A stretch of DNA of 64,000 bases from Desulfatibacillum aliphaticivorans DSM 15576 (GCF_000429905.1 NZ_AUCT01000001.1:423708-487707), one strand, 5' to 3'; positions 40,729 through 49,892 are shown, counted from the stretch's first letter. Program-made: numbers and translations. The notes: a model not told the origin generated them from the sequence alone.

Positions 40729-41859
40729 TCAGGCCTTGACGTCCCGCACCACGTTCAGGTCTTTCATGGTTTTATTGGCGAAATCCAAAATATCTTCCAC
40801 GTTGTCCTGCTCGTACAGCCAGTCCACGTATTCCCTGACGCTTTGCTCGGGCGTATTTTGAGGCTCCCAGCCCAGGGCTTTGAGGGCCGATATGTCGGAG
40901 CAGGCGTTTCGGGTGTCGCCGAAGCGGTATTTCCCGGGAATCAAAGCATCGGCAAGATGCTTGTTCTTGCGGTCTTCAAACTCCCTTTGCACGATGGCCG
41001 CGAACTCGCTGACCGTATAGGCCTTGCCGCCGCCCACGTTGAACACCCTGTAATCCATTTCGGGATTGTCCAGGGCCATGACATTGGCCCGCACCACGTC
41101 GTGAATATTCACAAAATCCCGGCATTGCTCGCCGTCTTCGTAACAGGTCGGGGCCTTGTCGAAGTAATAATGGAGCGAAAAAATGCGGCACGCCCCGCTG
41201 TATGCGTTGTAGAATGACTGCCTGGGGCCCTGCACGATGGAGTAGCGCATGGCCGTGGAGGGAATGCCGTAGCGCTGCCCGAAGGTCATGGCCTGGATTT
41301 CCTGGGAATGCTTGGCCATGGCGTAGGCGTTGGGCGGAGACACATGGGTTTCGGGGGTCCATTGCCAATACATTTCCTCGCCGCAGATGGGGCAGGCGTG
41401 CTCCCACTTCCCTTCCACAAGCTGGGATTCGGGCCTTAGCACGGGGCTTGTTTTGCGGGCGCAGGAGTCGCACAGGTACTGGCCTTCCCCGGCTACGAAC
41501 TGGCTGCTGGCCACGACGATTTTGACAAGGTCCAGGCCCAGTTCCACGGCGGTTTCGTACATAAGGGCCGTGCCTACGCTGTTTACATGGAAAAAGGTGG
41601 AGAAATCCGGCAAATAGTCCTGGTACGCGGCAAGGTGATACACCGCCTCCCGGCCTTGGAGGGCTTTTTTCCAATCGTCCTTGGACCGCACGTCGCCCAG
41701 CATGAACTCGGCTTCGGGATTCAACCAGGAGGGCGTTCCGGTTTGATGCACGGGTTTTTGAAGGTTGTCCAGAACCCGGACTTCGTGACCTTTTTCCACC
41801 AAAGCGTCCACGGTATGGGAGCCTATAAAGCCTGCGCCGCCTGTCACAAGAATTTTCAT
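40729..41859 (-). CDS. NAD-dependent sugar epimerase with inserted zinc ribbon
   Basis: A 376-residue extended SDR. GGAGFIGSH (7-15), VASSQFV (117-123) and Tyr179-x3-Lys183 (YAMAK) form the usual NAD-binding and catalytic set. Between the Ser strand and the Tyr lies an insertion with Cys130, Cys133, Cys156 and Cys159 (CDSC and CPIC), a four-Cys zinc ribbon. A similar insert is known in dTDP-L-rhamnose 4-epimerase-like proteins. The substrate here is unknown; the cluster suggests a hexose, uronic acid or heptose nucleotide. It lies between the heptose isomerase and kinase genes. Confidence 0.82.
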   Translation of the reverse strand: MKILVTGGAGFIGSHTVDALVEKGHEVRVLDNLQKPVHQTGTPSWLNPEAEFMLGDVRSKDDWKKALQGREAVYHLAAYQDYLPDFSTFFHVNSVGTALMYETAVELGLDLVKIVVASSQFVAGEGQYLCDSCARKTSPVLRPESQLVEGKWEHACPICGEEMYWQWTPETHVSPPNAYAMAKHSQEIQAMTFGQRYGIPSTAMRYSIVQGPRQSFYNAYSGACRIFSLHYYFDKAPTCYEDGEQCRDFVNIHDVVRANVMALDNPEMDYRVFNVGGGKAYTVSEFAAIVQREFEDRKNKHLADALIPGKYRFGDTRNACSDISALKALGWEPQNTPEQSVREYVDWLYEQDNVEDILDFANKTMKDLNVVRDVKA

Positions 41860-41881
41860 ATTTTATCCATCCATATCCCTT

Positions 41882-42877
41882 TTACTTGGTGGGGTAGCCT
41901 CGGTGGTCGAATATAACCTGGCTGCCGCTGCGCTCCAGCATAAAGGGCAGTTCCCGGTAATCGCGCATGGCCTGAAAAACCGCCTGCTGGCTTTCCCGCT
42001 GAACCGCCAGGATGAGAAACCCGCCGCCTCCGGCGCCTGCAATCTTGCCGCCCAGGGCGCCGGCCTCCTTGGCCGCCTGATACATCTCGTTGATCTGAGG
42101 ATTGGATATGCCGGAAGCCATTTTTTGCTTCAGTTCCCAGTTTTTATCCAACAGCCTGCCGCATTCCCGGATATCCCCGGCTTCCACCGCCGCCTTGAAC
42201 GGCTCCACCAGTCCGACCATCTCGGTCATGGCGGCGAACTTTTCCTCAGCCGTAGTGGTGCGGGACTGCTCGGAGAGGATGGCGTCCGCCTTGCGGGTGA
42301 TTCCCGTGTAATAAAGCAGCAGACTGGAATAAAAAGACCGGAACACCTCGTTGTCCAAATCCAACGGAATGCGATCCACCGTATGGTCCTTGTTGAAGAT
42401 GAACTGATTCACCCCGCCGTAAGCCGCGGCGTATTGATCCTGCCTGCCGATGGGCTTGCCAAGGATGTCAATCTCGATGCGGCAGGCTTCCTGGGCCAGT
42501 TGCTCAGCCGTGACCAGATGGTAATTATAAGAGTGCAACGCATGGAGAAGCGCCACGGTCACGGAACTGGAACTGCCCAGCCCGGATCCGGCGGACGGCA
42601 CGTCGGCCAGGGTGGTGATTTCCACGCCCTTTTCCACGCCCGCGATGCGCATGGCCTCCCGTACGAGATCGTGCTTGATGTCGTCCACGTGGTCCACGCA
42701 CTCCTTTTTGGAGTAGTTCACGTAAATCTCGTCGTCAAAGCGGCCTTTGACAATCACATAGACAAATTTGTCGATGGCCGAACTCACCACCATCCCGGGC
42801 TTTTTTTCATAATACGCGGGAAGGTCGGAGCCGCCCCCGACAAAGCCGATGCGGAGAGGCGTACGGACAATGAGCAT
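41882..42877 (-). CDS. hddA: GHMP kinase, probable D-glycero-D-manno-heptose 7-phosphate kinase
   Basis: A 331-residue GHMP-family kinase. RTPLRIGFVGGGSDLPAYY (5-23) is the start of heptose-7-phosphate and fucose/arabinose kinases; the ATP loop is PSAGSGLGSSSS (about 94-105); the third motif is KIAGAGGGGFLIL near the C-terminus. Placement next to a GmhA-like isomerase supports heptose-7-phosphate as substrate, giving heptose-1,7-bisphosphate or its anomer for a GDP- or ADP-heptose route. Substrate is inference from context. Confidence 0.82.
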   Translation of the reverse strand: MLIVRTPLRIGFVGGGSDLPAYYEKKPGMVVSSAIDKFVYVIVKGRFDDEIYVNYSKKECVDHVDDIKHDLVREAMRIAGVEKGVEITTLADVPSAGSGLGSSSSVTVALLHALHSYNYHLVTAEQLAQEACRIEIDILGKPIGRQDQYAAAYGGVNQFIFNKDHTVDRIPLDLDNEVFRSFYSSLLLYYTGITRKADAILSEQSRTTTAEEKFAAMTEMVGLVEPFKAAVEAGDIRECGRLLDKNWELKQKMASGISNPQINEMYQAAKEAGALGGKIAGAGGGGFLILAVQRESQQAVFQAMRDYRELPFMLERSGSQVIFDHRGYPTK

Positions 42878-42931
42878 AATCAGTTCCTATGAAAAAACCA
42901 TCATATTGGGCAGGGAAACCCTGTCCCTATA

Positions 42932-44605
42932 CTACTTTTCCAGCACCCTGGTTTTAATCCGCTTTATATGACCGCGGCCCAGGCCTTTGACCTCGCAGCC
43001 AAGCTCGAAATACCGGGCGATCTTGTCGTCATCCAGCATGCCGAAGCAATCCACAACCACCGTTGGGCGGCCGACCATCTCAACCACCTGGTCGGGCTCC
43101 AGCTCCATATAAGCCTGATGCCTTACGGCCAGAACCACAGCGTCGGCGCCCTTGAGGGCCTCCTGGAGGTCTTTGTGCATGCGCAGGTCCTTGACCTCTT
43201 CCTGGTTGCGGAAGAAGCGGGCCCGGGAATGGCCGGGGGCCGGGTAGGTGTCCTGCTTTTCCAGCTCCCACCAGTGAGACACGTAGGGATCGTGGATGAC
43301 CATGTCCCCGCCCATTTCAGCCAGCTTGCGCACCACGATTTCCGATCCGCTGTACCGGGTATCGCCCACGTCCTCGCGGTACGAGGCGCCCAGGATGGCG
43401 ATGCGGGAGGCGGCCACGATCTTGCCCACGTTACGCAGGCCATCGCGCACCAGCCTAGCCACGCGCAGGGAGCGGGTGTCGTTGATGTCGATGGCCATGG
43501 GCGTGATTTTAAAGATGTCGTCCTCAAAGCCCATGAGCGTGTGATAAGCCCAGACGCCCAGGCCGCCGTCCTTGGGCAGGCAGTATCCGCCGATGCCGGG
43601 GCCGGGAAAGATCAGGTTGTTATGGGTCGGCCGCACTTTGATGGCGTTGATGACCTTGATCAGGTCCACGCCGTTGCGTTCCGCAAACACGCTCCATTCA
43701 TCCACGAAAGCCAGGATGGTCGCGCGGAAGGAATTCTCCACGATCTTGCAGGTTTCACTCTCGATGGGCCTGTCCAAAACGGTCAGGGGGAATTTATCCA
43801 CATTGAGCACTTCGGATAAAAAGACTTCCACCTTGTCCCGAGCTGTCTGGTTCACGCCGCTGCACACCCGCCAGAAGTCGCGGATAGAGGCCACGTAGTC
43901 GCGGCCAGGCATGACGCGTTCAAAGGAGTGGGCCAGTTGGGGCTCGGCGTCTTTGAGGCCGCGCTTTTCAAATGCCTTTTTCATGATGGGATAGGCCACG
44001 TGCTCGGTGGTTCCCGGGGGCACGGTGGTTTCGATCAAAACCATGCAGTCGGGAGAAACCTTTTCGCCGATGATAGCCAGGCTGGCTTCCAAAGCGGCGA
44101 TGTCGGCCTTGCCGTTCCGGCAGTCGCCGAAGGACTCTTTGTCGTAATCGCACTGAACGTCCACTACCACCACGTCGGCCAGGGTCAAGGCGTCGTAGGT
44201 GTAGGTGGCGACGAGGGTTTTCTTTTCCTTGACGCAGCGTTCGATAAGCGGAGCCACTTCCGGGTCTTCCGCTTCCACAGGGGCTACGCCGCGATTCAGG
44301 TAGGGAATTTTCCAATATGAGCGGACTGAGGGGCGCTGCATGCCGATGACGAACTTGTTGGGCTCGCCGGTTTTCTTGTCGGTGCTGTCGGCCACGACTC
44401 CGGCCATGACGGCGCCGACGAAGCCCACGCCCATGACCACTACGATTTCCCGGCCCATTTCCCTTTGGGCCGCAACCAATTCCTGCAGTCTGACGAATTC
44501 TTCCTCGTACTCCGCCTTTGTGGGCAGGGGAAAGACTTCGCCCGCCGGGCACACGGAAACATTGGCCTCATTCATTTCTTTTGCCTGTGCTTGGGTGTCT
44601 GGCAT
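42932..44605 (-). CDS. Large nucleotide-sugar dehydrogenase (UDP-uronate-forming type)
   Basis: A 557-residue UDP-glucose/UDP-ManNAc dehydrogenase family protein, about 100 residues longer than most. A 45-residue N-terminal extension precedes the NAD loop VVMGVGFVGAVMAG (about 55-68), and there are further insertions around residues 75-130. The catalytic Cys lies in GPGIGGYCLPKDGG near 345; the central helix ETCKIVENSFRA is typical. It oxidises C-6 of a UDP-sugar to a carboxylate in two NAD-dependent steps. A second, different dehydrogenase lies at 47483, so the two probably act on different sugars. Confidence 0.85.
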   Translation of the reverse strand: MPDTQAQAKEMNEANVSVCPAGEVFPLPTKAEYEEEFVRLQELVAAQREMGREIVVVMGVGFVGAVMAGVVADSTDKKTGEPNKFVIGMQRPSVRSYWKIPYLNRGVAPVEAEDPEVAPLIERCVKEKKTLVATYTYDALTLADVVVVDVQCDYDKESFGDCRNGKADIAALEASLAIIGEKVSPDCMVLIETTVPPGTTEHVAYPIMKKAFEKRGLKDAEPQLAHSFERVMPGRDYVASIRDFWRVCSGVNQTARDKVEVFLSEVLNVDKFPLTVLDRPIESETCKIVENSFRATILAFVDEWSVFAERNGVDLIKVINAIKVRPTHNNLIFPGPGIGGYCLPKDGGLGVWAYHTLMGFEDDIFKITPMAIDINDTRSLRVARLVRDGLRNVGKIVAASRIAILGASYREDVGDTRYSGSEIVVRKLAEMGGDMVIHDPYVSHWWELEKQDTYPAPGHSRARFFRNQEEVKDLRMHKDLQEALKGADAVVLAVRHQAYMELEPDQVVEMVGRPTVVVDCFGMLDDDKIARYFELGCEVKGLGRGHIKRIKTRVLEK

Positions 44606-44684
44606 TTCCTTTTCCTTGCGATTACGGCTTATAAGCCGCTTTGTTTTTCAGTTTATAACTGGGGTTGACGAACGGGGAGCGTGA

Positions 44685-45692
44685 TCAGGCTTTGTAGTAC
44701 TCCCGATACCAATTTATGAAATTTCGGACGCCGTCCTCCACCGAGGTGCGAGGCCAGTATCCTGCGTCCCTGGCGAGGTCGTCGATATCCGCGTAGGTTG
44801 CGGGGACGTCCCCGGCCTGCATGGGCAGCATGTTCTTCTCCGCTTTCATGCCCAGGGCCTCCTCGATCAACTCGATGAATTTCAGCAGCTTGACCGGCTG
44901 GTTATTGCCGATGTTGTACAGCCTGTACGGCGTATAGCTAGTGGCCGGATCAGGGTCGTCTCCCATCCAATCCGGGTCGGGATCGGGGATGTTGTCCAAC
45001 ACCTTGGCCACACCCTGGATTATGTCGTCTATATAGGTGAAGTCCCGCTGCATGTCGCCGTTGTTAAACACATTGATAGGCTTGCCTTCCAGGATGGCCT
45101 TGGTAAAAAGAAACAAAGCCATGTCGGGCCGTCCCCAAGGACCGTACACGGTGAAAAACCGAAGCCCGGTGCAGGGCAGGCCGTACAAATGGGAATAGGC
45201 GTGAGCCATGAGTTCGTTGGCTTTTTTGGACGCAGCGTACAGGGAAACCGGGTGATCCACGTTCTGGTGCACGGAAAAAGGCATGTCCGTGTTGGCGCCG
45301 TAAACGGAGGAGGAGGACGCAAAAACCAGGTGCTCGACCTTGGTATGGCGGCAGCCTTCCAGGATGTTGGTGAAGCCGACCAGATTGCTGTCCACGTAGG
45401 AGTGGGGATTTTTTAGGGAGTACCTTACCCCGGCCTGGGCGGCCAGGTTGGTGACCTTTTCAAACCCGTATTTTTCAAACAGAGCGGGCATGAACTCCCG
45501 GTCCGCCATTTCTCCCTTTTCAAAGACAAAGTTATCGTAATCCCGGAGAATTTTCAGGCGGTCCGTTTTCAGTTGGGGGTCGTAGTAATCGTTGAGATTA
45601 TCCAGGCCCACAACCGTCTCGCCCTGTTCCAAAAGCTGTTTGCTTAAATGAAAACCAATAAATCCGGCAGCGCCGGTAATTAGTTGCGTCAT
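44685..45692 (-). CDS. UDP-glucuronate 4-epimerase-like SDR
   Basis: A 335-residue extended SDR very like UDP-glucuronate 4-epimerases (LspL, Cap1J). GAAGFIGFHLSKQLLEQGE opens the protein, SSSSVYGAN carries the catalytic Ser, and SLYAASKKANELMAH the Tyr/Lys pair. RFFTVYGPWGRPDMALFLF is a hallmark of this group. It would turn the UDP-glucuronate made by the dehydrogenase at 47483 into UDP-galacturonate. It reads in the same direction as its neighbours. Confidence 0.9.
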   Translation of the reverse strand: MTQLITGAAGFIGFHLSKQLLEQGETVVGLDNLNDYYDPQLKTDRLKILRDYDNFVFEKGEMADREFMPALFEKYGFEKVTNLAAQAGVRYSLKNPHSYVDSNLVGFTNILEGCRHTKVEHLVFASSSSVYGANTDMPFSVHQNVDHPVSLYAASKKANELMAHAYSHLYGLPCTGLRFFTVYGPWGRPDMALFLFTKAILEGKPINVFNNGDMQRDFTYIDDIIQGVAKVLDNIPDPDPDWMGDDPDPATSYTPYRLYNIGNNQPVKLLKFIELIEEALGMKAEKNMLPMQAGDVPATYADIDDLARDAGYWPRTSVEDGVRNFINWYREYYKA

Positions 45693-45767
45693 GGGGCTAT
45701 TCCGTTCAAGAAAGCCGCGCTTACGCCGCGGTTTTCTTCAATAATTATGTTTTAGGATCCAAACCGA

Positions 45768-47486
45768 TTAGCGGATGTACCCTGAGCGTTCCAGATACAA
45801 GAGGACCTCCTGGGCTGCTTCCTCGGGAGTCATATCCGTTGTATCCAAAGTCACTTCCGGGCGTTCGGGCTCCTCGTAGGGGTCGTCGATCCCGGTAAAG
45901 TCCTTGATCAAACCAGACCTTGCCTTGGAATACAAGCCCTTCGGGTCTCTTTTTTCGCAAACGGTCAAAGGAGTGGCCACATGGATTTCTATAAATCCGC
46001 CGTGGGTTTCAATATTCCTGCGAATTTGCCTGCGAGTGGCCCCATAAGGCGCAATGGGGGCGCAAATGGCGATTCCCCGGTTTTTTGTGATTTCGCTGGC
46101 CACAAAACCAATGCGCCGCACGTTGATGTCCCGGTGCTCCTTGGAAAAGCCCAACTCGCTGGAAAGATTCTTCCGCACGATGTCTCCGTCCAAAAAGGTG
46201 ACGGGGCGGCCGCCCATCTCCTGCAAGCGGGCGCAAACGAGACCGGCGATGGTGGATTTTCCGGCGCCGGAAAGGCCGGTGCAAAAGATAGTAAATCCCT
46301 GGATGGACTTGGGCGGGTAGGATCGTTCCATCTCCTTGGCCACTTCGGGGAATGTAAACCATTCTGGGGCTTTTTTGCCATCCTGAATCCGTTTGATAAA
46401 CTCTTCTTCCGTCATGGACCGGATTTTTCGACCGTTGGCCTCTTTTTTAGGCACATACGCTCCGTCCTCTTCCACGTAGACCAAATCCTCAAATTGCAAG
46501 ACGGACAGATTCAATTCTCCGGCGTAGGAAGCGGCCAGGCTGAATGCTGCGTCCGGGTCGTAAAACGCGGTGCAGGACTCGTCGGCTTCCGGGCTGGCGT
46601 GGCACGGCGCCACAATAAAATGGGTGCATCCGTAATTTTTACGGATTATTGCGTGGAGCAGCGCTTCCCGGGGGCCGGCGTAACGCATGGTGTAGGGAAG
46701 CAGGCTGAGGGTGATCATGGAGCCTGGGGAATATTTTTGGCAAGCCGCCAAATAGCAACGAACCCGGGTGTATGTGTCCATATCGCCGGGGCGGATTCTG
46801 CCGATGACAGGGTGCAGCAGCAGATTGGCCCGGGCGTGAGCCATGGCCCGGATGGTTTGCTCGTAGTCAGGCCGGTGCAGCACCTTTTCCGTGTGAAAGG
46901 CGACGACGCTGCGCCACCCCAGTTTTTTGAACAAGGTGCGGATTTCCTGGGGAGTATGGCGAAGCCTGCGGAATCCAAAACGCAGCGGCAGGGTGAGGAC
47001 CTCCACGTCCCCGCCTATGAAATGGCTTCCCATGGTGTGAAACATGCCATCCACGCCCGGGTGGGCCGGATCGGCGGTTCCGAACACGCCTTGCGCATAG
47101 GCTTCCCGATCCACAGGCCATATGTCTTTTATGTGCATGACCGCCGGCATAAAGCCCTCGGCGTCGCGCAAAGCCACGGTTTGACCCACGGAAAGATTGG
47201 CGGCCGCATTCTCCTGCACGTCCAGGCAAATGGGTATGGGCCAGAGCAGGCCGTCCGACAACCGCATGGTTTCCAGAACCTGCTGACAATCGTTTTTGCA
47301 CATGAAGCCCGTCAGCGGGGAATAAGCGCCGTTGGCTAAAAGCTCCAAATCCGAAAGCTGCGGGTCCGTAAGGACCACGCTTTCCATATCCAGGGAAAGC
47401 TCGCGCAGTTCCTCCGCCCGGCTTTCCGAAACAATCAGGTCAACCAGTTCCCCGCCATGGGGCGCTCCGATCAAGGGGTTGCTCAT
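45768..47486 (-). CDS. ATP-sulfurylase-like domain fused to APS kinase
   Basis: A 572-residue fusion. Residues 1-390 align with ATP sulfurylase over their full length (PGDMDTYTRVR, PREALLHAI, KNYGCTHFIV), but the two catalytic motifs are lost: FHTEKVLHRPDY (197-208) replaces FQTRNPMHRAH, and APCHASPE (293-300) replaces GRDHAGPG. Residues 395-572 are an apparently intact APS kinase with Walker A GLSGAGKS (404-411), FLDGD (431-435) and the RRIGFVASEI region. The protein should phosphorylate APS to PAPS, the donor for sulfotransferases, but probably cannot make APS itself. It overlaps the UDP-glucose dehydrogenase gene by ATGA. Confidence 0.88.
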   Translation of the reverse strand: MSNPLIGAPHGGELVDLIVSESRAEELRELSLDMESVVLTDPQLSDLELLANGAYSPLTGFMCKNDCQQVLETMRLSDGLLWPIPICLDVQENAAANLSVGQTVALRDAEGFMPAVMHIKDIWPVDREAYAQGVFGTADPAHPGVDGMFHTMGSHFIGGDVEVLTLPLRFGFRRLRHTPQEIRTLFKKLGWRSVVAFHTEKVLHRPDYEQTIRAMAHARANLLLHPVIGRIRPGDMDTYTRVRCYLAACQKYSPGSMITLSLLPYTMRYAGPREALLHAIIRKNYGCTHFIVAPCHASPEADESCTAFYDPDAAFSLAASYAGELNLSVLQFEDLVYVEEDGAYVPKKEANGRKIRSMTEEEFIKRIQDGKKAPEWFTFPEVAKEMERSYPPKSIQGFTIFCTGLSGAGKSTIAGLVCARLQEMGGRPVTFLDGDIVRKNLSSELGFSKEHRDINVRRIGFVASEITKNRGIAICAPIAPYGATRRQIRRNIETHGGFIEIHVATPLTVCEKRDPKGLYSKARSGLIKDFTGIDDPYEEPERPEVTLDTTDMTPEEAAQEVLLYLERSGYIR

Positions 47487-48880
47487 CTTGTCCGCCCATT
47501 CGTCCGGTAATGGGTGAGCGCGGGCTTACCAATAGGAAATACATTGAAGCCGATGTCATGCAGCGCCTGATGATCCAGGATGTTCCTGCCGTCAAACACA
47601 AAAGCGGGTTTGGTCATGCTATTGTATATTTTAGCGTAATCCAATTCTTTATAAAGAGTCCACTCGGTGAGAACCGCCAGGGCGTCGCAGTCTGCAGCCG
47701 CTTCGTAGGGGTCTTCCACGTAGCTTACCGCGTCTCCCAATTGTTTGAGGTCAATTTTGGCGTTGTCCAAAGCCTGGGGGTCGGAAACCACAACCCGGCA
47801 GTGTTCCTCGGCGAGGCGCTGGGCGATGTAGATGCCCGGGGTTTCGCGGGTGTCGCCGGTGTCGGCCTTGAAAGCAAAGCCAAGGAGGCAGATTTTCTTG
47901 CCGGCCAGGGTGTCGAACATGGTGTGGAGCATGTTCAGGACAAAGCGTTCCTTCTGGTACTCGTTGATCTTGACCACCTGCTCCCAGTAATCCGCCACTT
48001 CCTGGAGGCCGTAGCTGCGGCACAGATACACCAGGTTCAGGATGTCCTTTTTAAAGCAGGAGCCTCCGAATCCCACGCTGGATTTGAGGAACTTGTCGCC
48101 GATCCGGCCGTCCTTGCCCACGGCGTAAGCCACCCGGCTTACGTCGGCGCCTGTTTTTTCGCATAACGCGGAAATGGCGTTGATGGACGAAATTCTCTGG
48201 GCCAGAAAGGCGTTGGCCACCAGTTTGGAGAGCTCGCTGCTCCATATGTCGGAGGTGACGATGTTATCCTTGGGCACCCAGTTGGCGTAAATGGAGACCA
48301 GCTCATCCCGGGCTTTCAGGCCTTCTTCGGTGAGCCGGGAGCCGATCAACACCCGGTCCGGGCATTTCAGATCCTCTATGGCCGTGCCTTCGGCCAGAAA
48401 TTCAGGATTGGAAAGCACCTGGAACTTGCCTGTTCCGTCGGTTCCCAGGATGCGCTCCATGGCCTGGGCCGTGCGAACCGGCACGGTGCTTTTTTCCACG
48501 ATGATTTTCGGGGATTTAGAGCATTCCAAAATCTGGCGGGCGGTTTTTTCCCAGTATTGAAGGTCGGCCGCCATGCCTGCTCCCTCGCCGAAGGTTTTCG
48601 TCGGGGTGTTGACGCTGACGAAAATGATGTCCGCTTCTTCAATGCCTTCCTGGATGTCCGTGGAAAAAAACAGGTTCCTTCCCCGGGCTTCAAAAACCAC
48701 TTCTTCCAGGCCCGGCTCGTAAATGGGCAGGTTCTGGGAGTTCCAGGCGTCGATGCGGTCCGGGTTGATGTCCACCACATGCACTTTATACTGGGGGCAC
48801 TTAAAGGCGATCATCGCCATGGTGGGGCCGCCGACATAGCCGGCTCCGATGCACAAAATCCTCTTTTCAAAATCCGTCAT
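47483..48880 (-). CDS. ugd: UDP-glucose 6-dehydrogenase
   Basis: A 465-residue enzyme that oxidises UDP-glucose to UDP-glucuronate with 2 NAD. CIGAGYVGGPTMAMIA is the NAD loop; the catalytic Cys lies in GFGGSCFKKDILNLVYLC near 276; NPEFLAEGTAI and AFKADTGDTRETP are conserved. The sequence is of the animal-like UGDH class (long form, GSCFxKD followed by LNLVYLC), rather than the short bacterial TuaD/Ugd class. It is first in transcription order in the cluster and overlaps the APS kinase fusion gene by four bases. Confidence 0.93.
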   Translation of the reverse strand: MTDFEKRILCIGAGYVGGPTMAMIAFKCPQYKVHVVDINPDRIDAWNSQNLPIYEPGLEEVVFEARGRNLFFSTDIQEGIEEADIIFVSVNTPTKTFGEGAGMAADLQYWEKTARQILECSKSPKIIVEKSTVPVRTAQAMERILGTDGTGKFQVLSNPEFLAEGTAIEDLKCPDRVLIGSRLTEEGLKARDELVSIYANWVPKDNIVTSDIWSSELSKLVANAFLAQRISSINAISALCEKTGADVSRVAYAVGKDGRIGDKFLKSSVGFGGSCFKKDILNLVYLCRSYGLQEVADYWEQVVKINEYQKERFVLNMLHTMFDTLAGKKICLLGFAFKADTGDTRETPGIYIAQRLAEEHCRVVVSDPQALDNAKIDLKQLGDAVSYVEDPYEAAADCDALAVLTEWTLYKELDYAKIYNSMTKPAFVFDGRNILDHQALHDIGFNVFPIGKPALTHYRTNGRTR

Positions 48881-48953
48881 AAACTCATAGTCCCAAATAG
48901 CTTGTCCTTGGTTACGGCGCCAAGAATGAACACAGCCCCCCAGCGTGCGTCAT

Positions 48954-49328
48954 TCAATCCCTGGAGCACAGGGCGATATAGGCTTCCACTTCGTGGGAAG
49001 CCTGTTCGTTCAGTTCTTCAAATTGCAAGCCGCGACGCCGGATTCCAATTCCTGAAAAAGTCAGGTCATCGTGCATGGCCAGATTATCCCGCACGGTCTG
49101 ACAGGGAATTTGACGCACAAAAAGGCCGCCGCCGGTCATAAAGAGATCCACGCTCTCCCCGCCGTCCGAATGGGCGGGAGCGTCCACGTCTTCCAGATAC
49201 TCAAAAGACAGGCCGCCTTTGCTGATATCCCGGATGCGTCCGACAGTCGTCGACTCCGCACGGAGCGCGGCGAAACAACTTTCCGGGGTTTTGTGACGCG
49301 TATGGCGCCTGCGTTCCTTTCCGCTCAT
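48954..49328 (-). CDS. PilZ-domain protein (probable c-di-GMP receptor)
   Basis: A 124-residue stand-alone PilZ domain. KERRRHTRHK (4-13) supplies the RxxxR motif and RDISKGGLSFE the (D/N)xSxxG motif, both needed to bind c-di-GMP. The start at 49328 is supported by GGAGG seven bases upstream; an alternative start adds 21 residues of hydrophobic look. It lies just upstream of the sugar-precursor cluster, so a role in polysaccharide regulation is possible but unproven. Confidence 0.82.
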   Translation of the reverse strand: MSGKERRRHTRHKTPESCFAALRAESTTVGRIRDISKGGLSFEYLEDVDAPAHSDGGESVDLFMTGGGLFVRQIPCQTVRDNLAMHDDLTFSGIGIRRRGLQFEELNEQASHEVEAYIALCSRD

Positions 49329-49418
49329 AAGGATGCCTCCTGCGACTCCGAAATTATGTGAAAAGATAAGCCTTATTCTTATCAGGTGCATAACCGGGAA
49401 TCAAGAGGATTTATCCTG

Positions 49419-49850
49419 TTATATGCCGGAAAGCTCTTCGGCTTCCAATATCCTCATATTATTGTTTTTTAAGAGTTCAATGGCGTCTTCCATGCGGTCG
49501 AAGCGGAAAATCATGACCGCATTGCCTCCGGGAGGATTTGCATAAGCGTACATGTATTCGATGTTAACGCCGGCGCCGTTCAAAAGGTCCAAAACGGCCA
49601 GCAGGCCGCCGGGCTGGTCCATCACTTCCACGGCCGCCACGGAGGTGCGGCGCACCGTAAATCCGTTGTCCTTGAGCACATCCCGGGCGCGGGATGTATG
49701 GTTGACAATTAAACGTAAAACGCCGAAGTCGGATGTGTCGGCCAGGGACAAGGCCCTGATGTTTACGTCGGAATCCGATAGAATTCTGGCTACTTCCGCT
49801 AATCTGCCCGCCTTATTTTCAATAAAGATGGAAATCTGTTCAGCCTGCAT
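49419..49850 (-). CDS. Tandem ACT-domain protein 2
   Basis: A 143-residue protein made of two ACT domains (about 3-70 and 72-140), which usually bind amino acids. QISIFIENKAGRLAEVARIL and the second repeat DQPGGLLAVLDLLNGAGVNIEYMYAY hold the conserved Gly at the strand-helix turn. It is close in sequence to the ACT protein at 56217-56648. Each lies just downstream of a phenylacetate-CoA ligase-like gene. A role as an amino-acid-sensing regulator of the ligase or transporter is plausible. Confidence 0.87.
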   Translation of the reverse strand: MQAEQISIFIENKAGRLAEVARILSDSDVNIRALSLADTSDFGVLRLIVNHTSRARDVLKDNGFTVRRTSVAAVEVMDQPGGLLAVLDLLNGAGVNIEYMYAYANPPGGNAVMIFRFDRMEDAIELLKNNNMRILEAEELSGI

Positions 49851-49892
49851 AAAAAACCTCCTGTGGCCGGATCATTCATAACCGATTTTTCT

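Noticed and set aside
45981..47339. A 452-codon plus-strand frame
   Set aside because: Antisense shadow of the sulfurylase/APS kinase fusion; no recognisable domain.
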